Shown: positions 16,649-25,499 of the stretch, one piece after another
How positions within the stretch are numbered: the first letter of the stretch is position 1
Layout of the letters: each line of letters begins with the position of its first letter
From: JAWSUT01 sp033549345
Lineage (GTDB): Bacteria > Bacillota > Dethiobacteria > Dethiobacterales > Dethiobacteraceae
Direction of reading: 5' to 3'
NCBI GenBank assembly: GCA_033549345.1
Contig: JAWSUT010000025.1
Location: 1-47,137, forward strand
Length of the DNA: 47,137 nt
The notes under the pieces: generated by a model
Seen by the model: the letters and a program-made list of their open reading frames with translations, nothing else
Databases searched by the model: none
What the model was told of the DNA's origin: nothing
Translations under genes and position numbers: made by a program

Positions 16649-17682
16649 TTATTGCAATACTTCAACCCTGACCCTGCCTACACCGTCTGCCATCAGGCCG
16701 ATGGCCCTGGCAGCCGCCATGGAAAGGTCAATCACCCGTCCTGATATATGCGGGCCGTAATCGTTTACCACCACATCTACGCTGCGGCCTGTTTTAAGGT
16801 ATGTTACGCGCAGTGTTTTTCCCCGCATGTCCCGGGAAGGGTATGCGGCGGTCAGTTTGTTTTTGTCATAGATATCCCCGTAGGCGGTCTTGTTGCCGTG
16901 AAATTGGCCCCCATACCATGTGAGGCCAGGCCTTCAATCACTTCACCCGTTACACGCCCGCTTCTGGCACTGGCTGTAATGATCGGAGCCTCTTCGGCCG
17001 TCCCCACCAGGACCACAGCATTGACAGGCTCGGAGACTCTTTTCTCTTCAATAAGCTCCCTGCTTTCCTCTTCCCCGTCGGAATATGTTACGGCAAATGT
17101 CCGCTGTAGAGTGCCCGGCTTACCCTGGGTCAAGGTCTTGCGTCGGCCGCGGGGAAGACTATCGTCCTGTCTGTTTTCAGTTTTAAACGGAATGGCTCCC
17201 TCTTCTGTAACAAGTTCTGTATTCACTCGGGTTATCATAATTTTGGTCCCGTGCTGTGGTTTCTCATTTAACCCCGGGGCTACACGGTCTTCAAGACCCA
17301 CGCGGATACCGGCCTGCTCCAGCAGTTCGGCCGTACTTTCGGCCACGGAATACAGCAGCCTTGAATGCCCGTCAACGTAAACAAACACCGGAACGGCTCT
17401 TTGCAGGTAAATTTCCATCCCGCTTGCAACAGCCCTGTCCGCATCGGGCAGCAGGATATCATGGGCACGGACATAAAGCCCGTTTTCCGCCAGTACCTGC
17501 CCGACGGTTTTAGCTTGCGTCTCCAGAGATACGGTTTCACCGTCAACATTCAGTAAAACAGGTGTAACGGCAAAATAGCTGTAGGCTACAAAAGATAACG
17601 CAGCAGCCAGTAAAACAATCAGGATCCCCATTCCCTTAGTCCGTGTTCCGAACGTCTTGGCGCACCATTCGGGAAGGGCCAT
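16649..17682 (-). pseudogene. Second YabE-type gene (DUF348-G5-RlpA/DPBB) with a 2-base frameshift
   Basis: The first part, from ATG 17682 (MALPEWCAKTF; AGGGGGA upstream), encodes a membrane anchor (about 20-38), two DUF348 repeats (LLNVDGETVSLETQAKTVG and VFVYVDGHSRLLYSVAES) and a G5 domain. In this frame the protein ends 26 codons past the break, at 16852. A second frame picks up at 16918 and runs to TAA at 16649-16651. It encodes a full RlpA-like double-psi beta-barrel: TWYGGQFHGNKTAYGDIYD, VVVNDYGPHISGRVIDLS and AARAIGLMADGVGRVRVEVL. The two frames join at TCACATGG (about 16917-16923); removing one CA gives GLASWYGGQF, the family consensus. Joined, the protein would have about 343 residues. 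A true mutation, sequencing error or programmed shift are all possible. Confidence 0.85.
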
Positions 17683-17785
17683 GTACATTCCCCCTTTTCT
17701 TGCTCCGGGTCACTGCCCCTTTTTAAGAGGCTTAATTTATATTTATATCATGATTTCGAGGTTTTATGCTTCTTTTCTGACCGGG

Positions 17786-18556
17786 TTATTTCAAGTTAAA
17801 CAAGGTTCTGGCATTTTCGCTGGTTATTTCGGCGATTCGCTCCGGATTCTCTCCTCTGATTTCCGCTATTTTTTCTGCTACCATTACGACATACGCCGGC
17901 TCATTGCGCCTGCCGCGTCGCGGCACAGGGGCAAGGTAGGGTGAGTCCGTTTCAACAAGAAGTCTGTCCAGCGGGACATATCGGGCTACTTCCGGCAGTT
18001 CACCGGCATTTTTAAACGTAACCGGTCCTGCAAGTGAAATGAAAAACCCAAGATCCAGAAACTCTCTGGCCAGAGCAATACCGCCCGAGAAACAGTGCAT
18101 AACACCGCCGACGGAATCTGCCCCCTCCTGCTGCAAAATAGCGAGCACATCCTGGTGAGCATCTCTGTCGTGAACAATCAGGGGCAGAGAGAATTCACGG
18201 GCCAGGCCGATCTGTACGCGAAACGCTTCCTGTTGGGTTTCCCGGGATGAATGATTGTAGTAATAATCCAGGCCGACTTCCCCCAGAGCCACAACCTTCG
18301 TGTTTCCGGCCAACTGCCGCAGCTCTGCCAGAGACTCATCCGTAACTGTTTTGGCATCGTGTGGATGGATTCCGGCCGCAGCGTAGAGAAACGGCCTTTC
18401 CCTGGAGAGTTCAATAGCCCCCCTGGAAGACTCCAGATCGAAACCGACATTGACGATGGCCATAACCCCGGCATCCCTGGCCCGGCTGAGGACATCATCG
18501 ATATCTTCGGCAAAGCGGGCATCATTTAGGTGAGCATGGGTATCGATCAGGTTCAT
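17786..18556 (-). CDS. tatD: TatD family metal-dependent DNase
   Basis: 256 residues. The start ATG directly follows the metG stop with no gap, indicating coupled translation. TatD/YabD enzymes are TIM-barrel hydrolases acting as 3'-5' exonucleases or D-aminoacyl-tRNA-related deacylases. Metal ligands are visible as DTHAHLNDARF, GEVGLDYYYNHS (Glu), IVHDRDAHQD (His), GGVMHCFSGG (His) and LVETDSPYLAP (Asp). Downstream of metG, exactly as in B. subtilis (metS-yabD). Confidence 0.96.
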   Translation of the reverse strand: MNLIDTHAHLNDARFAEDIDDVLSRARDAGVMAIVNVGFDLESSRGAIELSRERPFLYAAAGIHPHDAKTVTDESLAELRQLAGNTKVVALGEVGLDYYYNHSSRETQQEAFRVQIGLAREFSLPLIVHDRDAHQDVLAILQQEGADSVGGVMHCFSGGIALAREFLDLGFFISLAGPVTFKNAGELPEVARYVPLDRLLVETDSPYLAPVPRRGRRNEPAYVVMVAEKIAEIRGENPERIAEITSENARTLFNLK

Positions 18557-20509
18557 CTATTTTACCTGGCTGCCGGGCGCAATAGGCGCCTCCGTAGTTA
18601 CCAGAACAAGTCTGCCCTCATCATCGGAGGCGGCCAGCAGCATCCCTTCGGAACGAATGCCTCTTAATTTGACCGGTTTTAAATTGGCAACGAACAAGAC
18701 GGTTTTTCCGGCCAGTGCTTCCGGCTGATAGTGTTTGGCAATCCCGGCAACAACCTGCCGGTCCTCTGTGCCCAGGTTGACTCTCAGCTTAAGGAGCTTA
18801 TCTGCTCCTTCTATTTTTTCAGCCTCTGTAATTTGTGCCACACGCAGGTCGACACGCGCGAATTCATCAATGGTGATTAATCCTTCTGTTTTTTCCACCT
18901 GAACCTCCTTGGGCTTCTCAGCGGGTTTATCTCTTTTTGTTGCTTGCCGGACAGGCGCACCGCCTTCTCCGGTCAACTCCATCCGGGGAAACAACACCTC
19001 CCCGGGGACTGTCTCTGCACCCGGCGGCAGTCCTCCAAAAGCCTGTACACTCTCCCAGGTATGAATATTCATCTTATCGTCAATACCCAGCTGCCGCCAG
19101 ACTCTCTGGGGTGTCCGCGGCATAAACGGCAGCAGCAGGACGGAGACAATCCGGATACTTTCCAGCAGATTATACATGACCGTTGCCAGGCGGTCATGCT
19201 TTTCTTCCTTAGCCAGAGCCCAGGGAGCCACTTCATCGATGTATTTATTGGCCCGGCCAATAAACGTCCACAGCTCGGACAGTGCATTGGAAAACAGCAG
19301 TTGGTCCATTAGTTCTTCCATTTTCCGGGGCAGGGCAAGCGCCGCACTTTTCAGCTGGCGGTCAATATCCGCCTCGTCTTTGGGTGCCGGTGCTTTGCCG
19401 TCGTAATACTTCTTCAGCATAGCCAACGTCCTGTTTAACAGGTTGCCAAGGTCGTTGGCCAAATCGAAATTCAAACGATGGACAAGTGCCTCTTCACTGA
19501 AATGGCCGTCTGCGCCAAACGGAATTTCCCTGAGAAGGAAATACCGGATGGCATCCGAACCGTAACGGTCCACGAGCACTTCAGGGTCGATGACATTCCC
19601 CTTTGATTTTGACATTTTACCTTCTTCAAGCAGCAGCCAGCCATGACCAAACACTTTTTTGGGGAGATCCACACCAAGAGCCATGAGGAAAATCGGCCAG
19701 TAAATGGTGTGAAAGCGAACAATTTCCTTACCGATCAACTGCACATCAGCCGGCCAGTATGTCTGGAATTTGCCGTCATCTTCTGTGGGATAGCCCAAAG
19801 CGGTGATGTAGTTACTCAGAGCATCCAACCAGACATAGATTACATGTTCCGGATCAAACGGTACCGGGATACCCCACTTAAAGGTGGTTCTTGAAACACA
19901 CAGATCTTCCAGCCCCGGCTTGAGAAAATTATTGATCATCTCATTTTTTCGTGAAACCGGCTGGATGAAGCCGGGGTTTTGTTCAATATAATCTATCAGG
20001 CGGTCTGCATATTTGGACATTTTAAAGAAGTAGCTCTCTTCGGCTACAAGTTCCACAGGCCTTTTGCAGTCCGGGCAATTGCCTTCACTAAGCTGGCGCT
20101 CTGTCCAGAATGCTTCACAGGGAGTACAGTACCAGCCTTCATATTTTGATTTGTAAATGTCTCCCTGGTCATAAAATATCTGAAATATTTTCTGGACAGA
20201 TTTTTTGTGTCGTTCCTCTGTGGTGCGAATGAAATCATCGTAGGAAATATCCAGAAGCTGCCACAGATCCTTAATCCAGTCTACAATTTCATCCACAAAC
20301 TGCTGCGGTTCTTTACCTGATTCCCGGGCCCGGCGTTCAATCTTCTGCCCGTGTTCATCTGTGCCGGTCAGAAAATATACGTCGTAGCCGGTCAGCCTTT
20401 TGAAGCGGGCCATAGCGTCGGCAGCCACAGTTGTATAAGAATGGCCGATATGCAGTTTATCACTCGGGTAATAGATGGGTGTTGTAATATAAAATGTTTT
20501 CTTATCCAT
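18557..20509 (-). CDS. metG: Methionyl-tRNA synthetase
   Basis: 650 residues from ATG with AAGGAG 8 bases upstream. It charges tRNA-Met with methionine using ATP. Class I motifs are present: LHIGHSYT (HIGH, near residue 20) and GKMSKSKGN (KMSKS, near 300). A zinc-binding knuckle lies at about 128-147 (CTPCEAFWTERQL ... CPDC). The last 105 residues (IDEFARVDLRVAQITEAEKI ... ) form the EMAP-II/Trbp111-like tRNA-binding and dimerisation domain. A linker rich in Lys, Pro and Glu joins the parts. A SigmaA-type promoter sits in the divergent region shared with abrB; no T-box structure was seen. Confidence 0.98.
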   Translation of the reverse strand: MDKKTFYITTPIYYPSDKLHIGHSYTTVAADAMARFKRLTGYDVYFLTGTDEHGQKIERRARESGKEPQQFVDEIVDWIKDLWQLLDISYDDFIRTTEERHKKSVQKIFQIFYDQGDIYKSKYEGWYCTPCEAFWTERQLSEGNCPDCKRPVELVAEESYFFKMSKYADRLIDYIEQNPGFIQPVSRKNEMINNFLKPGLEDLCVSRTTFKWGIPVPFDPEHVIYVWLDALSNYITALGYPTEDDGKFQTYWPADVQLIGKEIVRFHTIYWPIFLMALGVDLPKKVFGHGWLLLEEGKMSKSKGNVIDPEVLVDRYGSDAIRYFLLREIPFGADGHFSEEALVHRLNFDLANDLGNLLNRTLAMLKKYYDGKAPAPKDEADIDRQLKSAALALPRKMEELMDQLLFSNALSELWTFIGRANKYIDEVAPWALAKEEKHDRLATVMYNLLESIRIVSVLLLPFMPRTPQRVWRQLGIDDKMNIHTWESVQAFGGLPPGAETVPGEVLFPRMELTGEGGAPVRQATKRDKPAEKPKEVQVEKTEGLITIDEFARVDLRVAQITEAEKIEGADKLLKLRVNLGTEDRQVVAGIAKHYQPEALAGKTVLFVANLKPVKLRGIRSEGMLLAASDDEGRLVLVTTEAPIAPGSQVK

Positions 20510-20560
20510 GCCGTACTCTCCTTATCAAAACGGTTCTATTGTATGTAAGAATATTTAATT

Positions 20561-20590
20561 ATTATATCAGTCATTCACAGCCCGAGGCAA
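20561..20590 (-). promoter_or_regulatory. SigmaA-type promoter of metG
   Basis: On the minus strand TTGCCT (20590-20585) and TATAAT (20566-20561) are separated by 18 bases. The -10 box is perfect and lies about 50 bases upstream of the metG start codon. Confidence 0.6.
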
Positions 20591-20637
20591 GTCTCTCTCT
20601 TTTGTGTTCACATTTGGAAAAAATATTAAATTTAAGC

Positions 20638-20666
20638 TTGTATTATATGGGAATTGCTGGTATACT
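20638..20666 (+). promoter_or_regulatory. SigmaA-type promoter of abrB
   Basis: TTGTAT (20638-20643) and TATACT (20661-20666) with a 17-base spacer, about 35 bases before the abrB start. The -35 box is weak but the surroundings are AT-rich, as expected for a regulated promoter. Confidence 0.55.
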
Positions 20667-20700
20667 TTTAATGTCGAATCATGTTGAACAGGGGGAATTA

Positions 20701-20943
20701 ATGTTGAAATCTACCGGAATTGTGCGAAAAGTTGATGAGCTCGGTCGCGTTGTCATACCAATTGAACTCAGGAGAACCCTTGGAATTGATGTTAAAGATT
20801 CACTGGAGATTTATGTGGACAGTGAGAAAATCATTTTAAAGAAGTATGAGCCTGCCTGCCTGTTCTGCGGAAGTGCAGACGATGTAAAGCATCATAAAGG
20901 GCGGATTGTCTGCCGTGAATGTGTAAAAGAAATGTCTGAATAG
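20701..20943 (+). CDS. abrB: AbrB family transition-state regulator
   Basis: 80 residues from ATG 20701 with AGGGGGA about 4 bases upstream; the longer frame upstream lacks a ribosome site. The N-terminal swapped-hairpin domain is typical of AbrB/SpoVT (STGIVRKVDELGRVVIPIEL RRTLGI). The C-terminal half ends in a CxxC...CxxC pattern (CLFCGSADDV ... VCREC) that could bind zinc, as is common in clostridial AbrB. The protein would be a DNA-binding repressor of stationary-phase and sporulation genes. Its placement between metG and rsmI matches B. subtilis. Confidence 0.95.
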   Translation: MLKSTGIVRKVDELGRVVIPIELRRTLGIDVKDSLEIYVDSEKIILKKYEPACLFCGSADDVKHHKGRIVCRECVKEMSE

Positions 20944-20974
20944 AGACAGGCCCCGCCTGTCTTATTTTTTTTCC
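20944..20974 (+). terminator. Terminator of abrB
   Basis: Perfect 8-bp stem AGACAGGC / GCCTGTCT with a CCC loop, followed on the plus strand by TATTTTTTTT. It overlaps the last codons of the convergent rsmI gene. Confidence 0.85.
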
Positions 20975-21777
20975 AGCAGCATGCGGTATATCTCATTACG
21001 GGGAACGCCGCTTTGTTCGGAAGCAAGCCGCAGCGCTTCTTTTTTTTCCATGCCTTCCCCAACCAGCCTGTTTACCAGCAGCAGCGGGTCCGGCAGTTCT
21101 GCCGGTTTTTTTTCATTTGCGGCAAGAACCAGTGTACATTCTCCGCGCGGTTGGGTTTTCTCAAAATGGGCCAACACATCCTCTGCCGGCCCCCGCACAA
21201 ACTCCTCAAAGTGTTTAGTCAGTTCCCTGGCAACCGCCAACTGCCGTTTTGGTGCAGCGGCAGCCAGTTCCTGCAGCGTTTTGACCAGTCTGTGCGGCGC
21301 CTCGTAAAATACCACCGTCTTTTCTTCACCAAGGATGCCGTTTATGGCCTCCTTACGCCCCTTACCCTTTACGGGAAGGAATCCATAAAAAGTAAAGGGT
21401 GTTGTGGGCAGTCCGGATGCTGTCAGGGCAGTGACAGCGGCAACCGGCCCCGGCAAAGCCACAACCGGGATATCCAGACCGATGGCTTCCCGAACCAGCT
21501 CTTCTCCGGGGTCGGCAATCCCCGGTGTTCCGGCGTCACTGACAAGCGCCACATTGATTCCTTCCCGCAGCCAGTCCAGAATCACGGCTGTTTTTTTATG
21601 CTTGTTATGTTCATGGTAACTGACGAGCGGTGTATGAATATCATAATGGCTTAAAAGCTTACGGGTATGCCGTGTGTCCTCCGCTGCGATTTTATCAGCT
21701 TCCCGCAGCACCTGCAGCACGCGAAGCGTTACATCTTCAAGGTTTCCAATCGGTGTCGGGCAGAGAAACAGAGTCAT
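20962..21777 (-). CDS. rsmI: 16S rRNA 2'-O-ribose C1402 methyltransferase RsmI
   Basis: 271 residues. ATG at 21777 (MTLFLCPTPIGN) follows GAGG by 6 bases; an in-frame start seven codons earlier is less well placed. The enzyme transfers a methyl group from S-adenosylmethionine to the ribose of C1402 in 16S rRNA. Signatures: PTPIGNLEDVTLRVLQVL, AAEDTRHTRKLL, ALVSDAGTPGIADPGEELV and VVALPGPVAAVTALTASGLP. Corresponds to yabC of B. subtilis and keeps its place opposite abrB. Confidence 0.97.
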   Translation of the reverse strand: MTLFLCPTPIGNLEDVTLRVLQVLREADKIAAEDTRHTRKLLSHYDIHTPLVSYHEHNKHKKTAVILDWLREGINVALVSDAGTPGIADPGEELVREAIGLDIPVVALPGPVAAVTALTASGLPTTPFTFYGFLPVKGKGRKEAINGILGEEKTVVFYEAPHRLVKTLQELAAAAPKRQLAVARELTKHFEEFVRGPAEDVLAHFEKTQPRGECTLVLAANEKKPAELPDPLLLVNRLVGEGMEKKEALRLASEQSGVPRNEIYRMLLEKK

Positions 21778-21902
21778 GTTGCACCTCACTGTAACCAAAA
21801 TACATAAAGACTTTACTGTTCACAAACACTAAACTGCACCTAAAATGGACGCAGTTCAAACTTTCACACGCAAGCCAGCCAGAAGATAAGGAGTATGCTA
21901 TA

Positions 21903-23141
21903 GTGATGTTTTATAATTCGCCTTCCCCGTTGATCGGCATTACCGGAACAAACGGCAAAACAAGCACAATTCTGATGCTTAAATATATCCTTGAATACTG
22001 CGGCCTTAACCCGGCCGCACTTGACGCCTACAGGGGAAATCTGTCATTTGACCGTTTTATGCAAAGTAATTCGTCACAAAACAATGATTACAGGCTTATA
22101 GAAGTGCCGGCCGAAGCGCTGCGGCAAAAGCAAATGAACGGTGAAGTGTTTCAGGTTGCTGCTTTAACGAATTTATCTACCGACCATCTGGCATCCTGTC
22201 ACAGGCCGGAGACATATTATGCCGTAAAGTCAGTTTTTTTTAGCACTCTTCCCAAAGAAGCTAGAGTGGTTGTCAATGCTGATGACCAGAGAGCCCTCAC
22301 GCTCGTCAGGGATGACCGGCATGACTTTATTACGTATGCTCTTCATTATCCCAATGCAATGATTGTGGCAGAAAACATTACCCGGAGTAGGTTCACCAGT
22401 ACATTTGACATCTCTGTAAAAACTGAAATCATTGATCGTGCTAAACAGGCCGTTATGCCCGAGACAGTGCGGGTCAGGCTGGGTATGCCCGGCGAGCAGA
22501 ACATATATAATGCCCTTCTTGCCGCATCTATCGCTCTGCTTTTGCAGGTCGGCCTGAAAAAAATTGCCGAAGCACTCGGCAAGTTTCCCGGTATCCGCAG
22601 AAATATGGAACTCATTGCCGCAGACAGATTTTATGTTGTGGATGACGGAGCCTGTAACAGAGCAGCGATCCGGACAGCCCTTGATGCAGCGGAAACAATC
22701 ACCGACGGAAACATTCTGCTGCTGCACGGGATCTACGGGGGCGGCGGACAGGAGGTTAACCGCTGCGTAGCCGCTGAACTTGCAGCATGGAGCCTTAAAA
22801 CACCGCACAGCAGGCTTTTTGTCACACGCAGCATGTATCACTGCAAACACAAATATCAGGTTCGCCTCAGGGAAGAAAAGGCATTCCTGGCTGAGCTTAA
22901 AGAAAAGGGCGCCGATTTTGCCTATTATCCGGATTTACCGGACGCCGTTGACGCAGTGATGCAGCATGCCCAAAGAGGAGATTTGGTTCTGCTTTTGGGA
23001 GGACATACAATGGACAAAGCTTCGGATATGGTTCTGCGGGCCGGCGGTGAATTACGTGCCGCGCAGGCGCTTATGTCCTCCGGGATACCGGGCAGAGAGC
23101 CTGATCCCCATGTACAGCCCGTCTCCGGCAATGCGACATAG
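21903..23141 (+). CDS. Mur-ligase-like protein lacking the N-terminal UDP-binding domain
   Basis: 412 residues from GTG, with AAGGAG 9 bases upstream. The protein starts almost directly with the ATP-binding loop (IGITGTNGKTSTILMLKYIL, about 11-30). It carries further Mur ligase features: a LTNLSTDHLASCHRPETYYAVKSVFF segment with the Lys usually carbamylated, the VVNADD motif, and NIYNALLAASIALLL. The usual MurE motifs PGRxE and VDYAHTPDAL are changed to PGIRRNMELI and VVDDGACNRAAI. The domain that binds the UDP-sugar in MurC-F is missing. It therefore resembles MurE-derived ligases of other pathways (amide ligation of an amino acid or small acid); the substrate is unknown. It is alone on the plus strand, ending one base from yaaT. 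A candidate promoter TTCACA-N16-TAAAAT lies in 21820-21850. Confidence 0.8.
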   Translation: MMFYNSPSPLIGITGTNGKTSTILMLKYILEYCGLNPAALDAYRGNLSFDRFMQSNSSQNNDYRLIEVPAEALRQKQMNGEVFQVAALTNLSTDHLASCHRPETYYAVKSVFFSTLPKEARVVVNADDQRALTLVRDDRHDFITYALHYPNAMIVAENITRSRFTSTFDISVKTEIIDRAKQAVMPETVRVRLGMPGEQNIYNALLAASIALLLQVGLKKIAEALGKFPGIRRNMELIAADRFYVVDDGACNRAAIRTALDAAETITDGNILLLHGIYGGGGQEVNRCVAAELAAWSLKTPHSRLFVTRSMYHCKHKYQVRLREEKAFLAELKEKGADFAYYPDLPDAVDAVMQHAQRGDLVLLLGGHTMDKASDMVLRAGGELRAAQALMSSGIPGREPDPHVQPVSGNAT

Positions 23142-23142
23142 G

Positions 23143-23850
23143 TTACTCGCCTTTTCCGTTATCTGTCTCCTCTGCACGGGGCGACCGGCTTTTTTCTGCC
23201 GCACGTGCCATCTCATATGCATCCGATTCATAGCGCAGGCAGCACATCAACCGGCCGCACACACCGGAAATCTTCGTCGGATTGAGGGAGAGATTCTGAT
23301 CTTTGGCCATACGAATGGAAACCGGCTCAAATTCCCCCAAAAAAGTATGGCAGCATAAAACACGGCCGCACGGTCCAAGGCCGCCGATCATTTTCGCCTC
23401 ATCCCGAACGCCGATTTGACGCAGTTCAATCCGTGTCCTGAACACGGCTGCCAGGTCTTTGACCAGTTCGCGGAAATCAATCCGTCCGTCGGCGGTAAAG
23501 TAAAAAATAATTTTCGAACGGTCAAAGGTAAACTCCACATCAACAAGCTTCATGTCCAGGTTGTGTTCCTGGATTTTTTTCAGGCCCAGTTCAAACGCTT
23601 CTTCCTCTTTTTGACGATTCTCGAGAATCTTCTGGCAGTCTTCTTCACTGGCAGCCCGGATTACTTTTTTAAGCGGCTGGATGACTTCATCATCGGAAAC
23701 CTGTTTGGGTGCCGTGACAGCTTCCCCAAACTCCAGGCCGCGGGAAGTCTCCACAATAGCAAACGAACCCGGAGTTAGTTCATACTCTGCCGGATCAAAA
23801 TAGTAAATCTTGCCCGCTTTTTTAAAGCGTATACCCACAACTGTCTGCAT
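23143..23850 (-). CDS. yaaT: YaaT/RicT, PSP1-domain protein
   Basis: 235 residues from ATG with AAAGGAGG upstream. It matches the PSP1 family (VGIRFKKAGKIYYFDPAEYE, VEFTFDRSKIIFYFTADGRIDFRELVKDLA). Conserved cysteines occur in GLGPCGRVLCCHTF and ISGVCGRLMCCLRYE. In B. subtilis YaaT (RicT) forms, with YlbF and YmcA, an iron-sulfur cluster complex that promotes RNase Y-dependent RNA maturation and affects sporulation and biofilm. The clustered cysteines match such cluster binding. Its start lies inside the end of holB (29-base overlap), so the two are translationally linked, as in the B. subtilis holB-yaaT pair. Confidence 0.95.
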   Translation of the reverse strand: MQTVVGIRFKKAGKIYYFDPAEYELTPGSFAIVETSRGLEFGEAVTAPKQVSDDEVIQPLKKVIRAASEEDCQKILENRQKEEEAFELGLKKIQEHNLDMKLVDVEFTFDRSKIIFYFTADGRIDFRELVKDLAAVFRTRIELRQIGVRDEAKMIGGLGPCGRVLCCHTFLGEFEPVSIRMAKDQNLSLNPTKISGVCGRLMCCLRYESDAYEMARAAEKSRSPRAEETDNGKGE

Positions 23851-24829
23851 CAGTTAATACCTCCTTTAGGCGGCGCAGCGCTCTCTCCAGAGCCAGCCTT
23901 ACATTGACCGGACTGCGCATATCTCTCTGTAATTTTAAGATAGCTTCGATCGCTTGCACGGTTGCCGTTGCCGGCCATTTATCCAGCAGCTCACGTAATA
24001 ATTCGGCCTCACCGGCACATGTAATCAGTTCTTGGCTGCGGGCCGTCTGCATCATCAGCAGATCGCGCAAAACAAACAAAATCATGTCAAGCTCGTCTTC
24101 AAGGTTTTCTTTTTCCGCAAGCCGGGTGGCATGCGCATCCGGGGCATCACCTTTATAGAGTGATGCAAGCAGCCGTTTCCCTTCCAGAAAGGAAGAATGC
24201 CAGTCAGACCGGCCGGCCAGGGCAAGGGCCCGGCCCGGTATGCCCTCTGCCAGGTCGAGCACCCGTACTGTTTCTTCGGCTGAGGATGCAAGCCCGGCAT
24301 CGCTTAAAATGCTTTTCATACTCTGCCTGTCCAGCCGCGGCAAGGCAAAAAGTAAGCAGCGTGAAGCAACTGTAGGCAACAGAGAAGATGGGTTTTCCGC
24401 CAGCAGAATGAATATTGAGGCCGGTGGCGGCTCCTCTAGGACTTTTAGCAGGCTGTTTGCAGCCTCTTTGGTGAGAAGATCGGCACCGTCCAGAATAAAT
24501 ATCTGAAAGCGGCCTTCATGGGGTCTTAGAAAGGCGCTTTTTTTTACATTGCGAATCTGTTCAATTTTAATAGATTTTCCGTCCGGAACGATCCAGTGAA
24601 TATCAGGATGAGCCCCGGAAGCCGCTTTGCGGCATGAGACACACTCACCACAGGTTCCCAAAGATGGGTTTTGGCAGTTTAATGCCGTGGCATAGGCACG
24701 TGCCACCGTTTTCTTGCCAATCCCCTTCGGGCCGTATAAAAGGCAGGCGTGTGCCGTTTTGCCCTCAGAGATGGCAGACTGTAGGATATTAATCAATTGC
24801 GGTCGTCCGTATAACCCGTTCCAATTCAT
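23822..24829 (-). CDS. holB: DNA polymerase III delta prime subunit
   Basis: 335 residues; ATG at 24829 (MNWNGLYGRPQ) has GAGG 6 bases upstream. It is an AAA+ clamp-loader subunit. A P-loop-like GPKGIGKKTVARAYA, a zinc module CQNPSLGTCGECVSC, VLEEPPPASIFILLAENPSS and an SRC sensor 1 (VASRCLLFALPRLD) are all visible. The delta prime subunit works with DnaX and delta to load the beta clamp. It follows tmk by about 40 bases and overlaps yaaT. Confidence 0.95.
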   Translation of the reverse strand: MNWNGLYGRPQLINILQSAISEGKTAHACLLYGPKGIGKKTVARAYATALNCQNPSLGTCGECVSCRKAASGAHPDIHWIVPDGKSIKIEQIRNVKKSAFLRPHEGRFQIFILDGADLLTKEAANSLLKVLEEPPPASIFILLAENPSSLLPTVASRCLLFALPRLDRQSMKSILSDAGLASSAEETVRVLDLAEGIPGRALALAGRSDWHSSFLEGKRLLASLYKGDAPDAHATRLAEKENLEDELDMILFVLRDLLMMQTARSQELITCAGEAELLRELLDKWPATATVQAIEAILKLQRDMRSPVNVRLALERALRRLKEVLTDADSCGYTL

Positions 24830-24869
24830 TGCTAACCTCATAACCTTTATTATACCACAATTTTACGTT

Positions 24870-25499
24870 CTAAAGCAGTTTATCCAGATCCGCGGAAACC
24901 TGGTTCCAAATCATTGCAAAAACATCTTCTTCCGGCAAAGATCCGTCTACCACCGTAATCCTGTCGGGGTAGAGTACAGCCAGGTCCAGAAAACCCTGTC
25001 GCACCCGGTTATGGAAGTCCAGTGACTTTTGCTCCATTCTGTCGGCTGCCCCGGCCTGGCGCCTGGAAAACCCCGCCTTGGGGTCAATGTCCAAAATAAA
25101 TGTTCTGTCCGGCAGGCGCCCGCCAATGGCCCGGAGATTCGCCTGCAGTACAAAATTGTAGTCCATATCACCGCCGTATACCTGATAGGCCAGAGTTGAA
25201 TCAACAAACCGGTCACACAGTATGAGCATCCCCTGCTTTAGGGACGGCTCAATCAATTCGTGATACAGCTGTGCCCTGGCCGCTGCATAGAGAAAAACTT
25301 CCGTCAGCGGCACCATTTCAGCATATTCCGGATCGAGCAGGATCTTGCGTACAGCATCACCAATGGGTGTCCCGCCGGGTTCCCGGGTGCAGGCTACCTG
25401 AATTCCCAGACCTGCCGCCGCTGCTTTTAGCCGGGCCAGCTGTGTTGTTTTGCCGGCTCCGTCAGGGCCCTCCAGAGTTATAAAATATCCTTGTTTCAT
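24870..25499 (-). CDS. tmk: Thymidylate kinase
   Basis: 209 residues. ATG overlaps the TGA of the upstream decarboxylase gene (ATGA), so translation is coupled. The enzyme phosphorylates dTMP to dTDP for DNA synthesis. P-loop EGPDGAGKTTQLARL (about 10-22), the DRFVDSTLAYQVYGG motif that binds the substrate, and FILDIDPKAGFSRRQ are typical of the family. Confidence 0.97.
   Translation of the reverse strand: MKQGYFITLEGPDGAGKTTQLARLKAAAAGLGIQVACTREPGGTPIGDAVRKILLDPEYAEMVPLTEVFLYAAARAQLYHELIEPSLKQGMLILCDRFVDSTLAYQVYGGDMDYNFVLQANLRAIGGRLPDRTFILDIDPKAGFSRRQAGAADRMEQKSLDFHNRVRQGFLDLAVLYPDRITVVDGSLPEEDVFAMIWNQVSADLDKLL

Noticed and set aside
20510..20560. T-box riboswitch before metG
   Set aside because: Only about 50 bases separate the promoter from the start codon and no T-box consensus or terminator is present.
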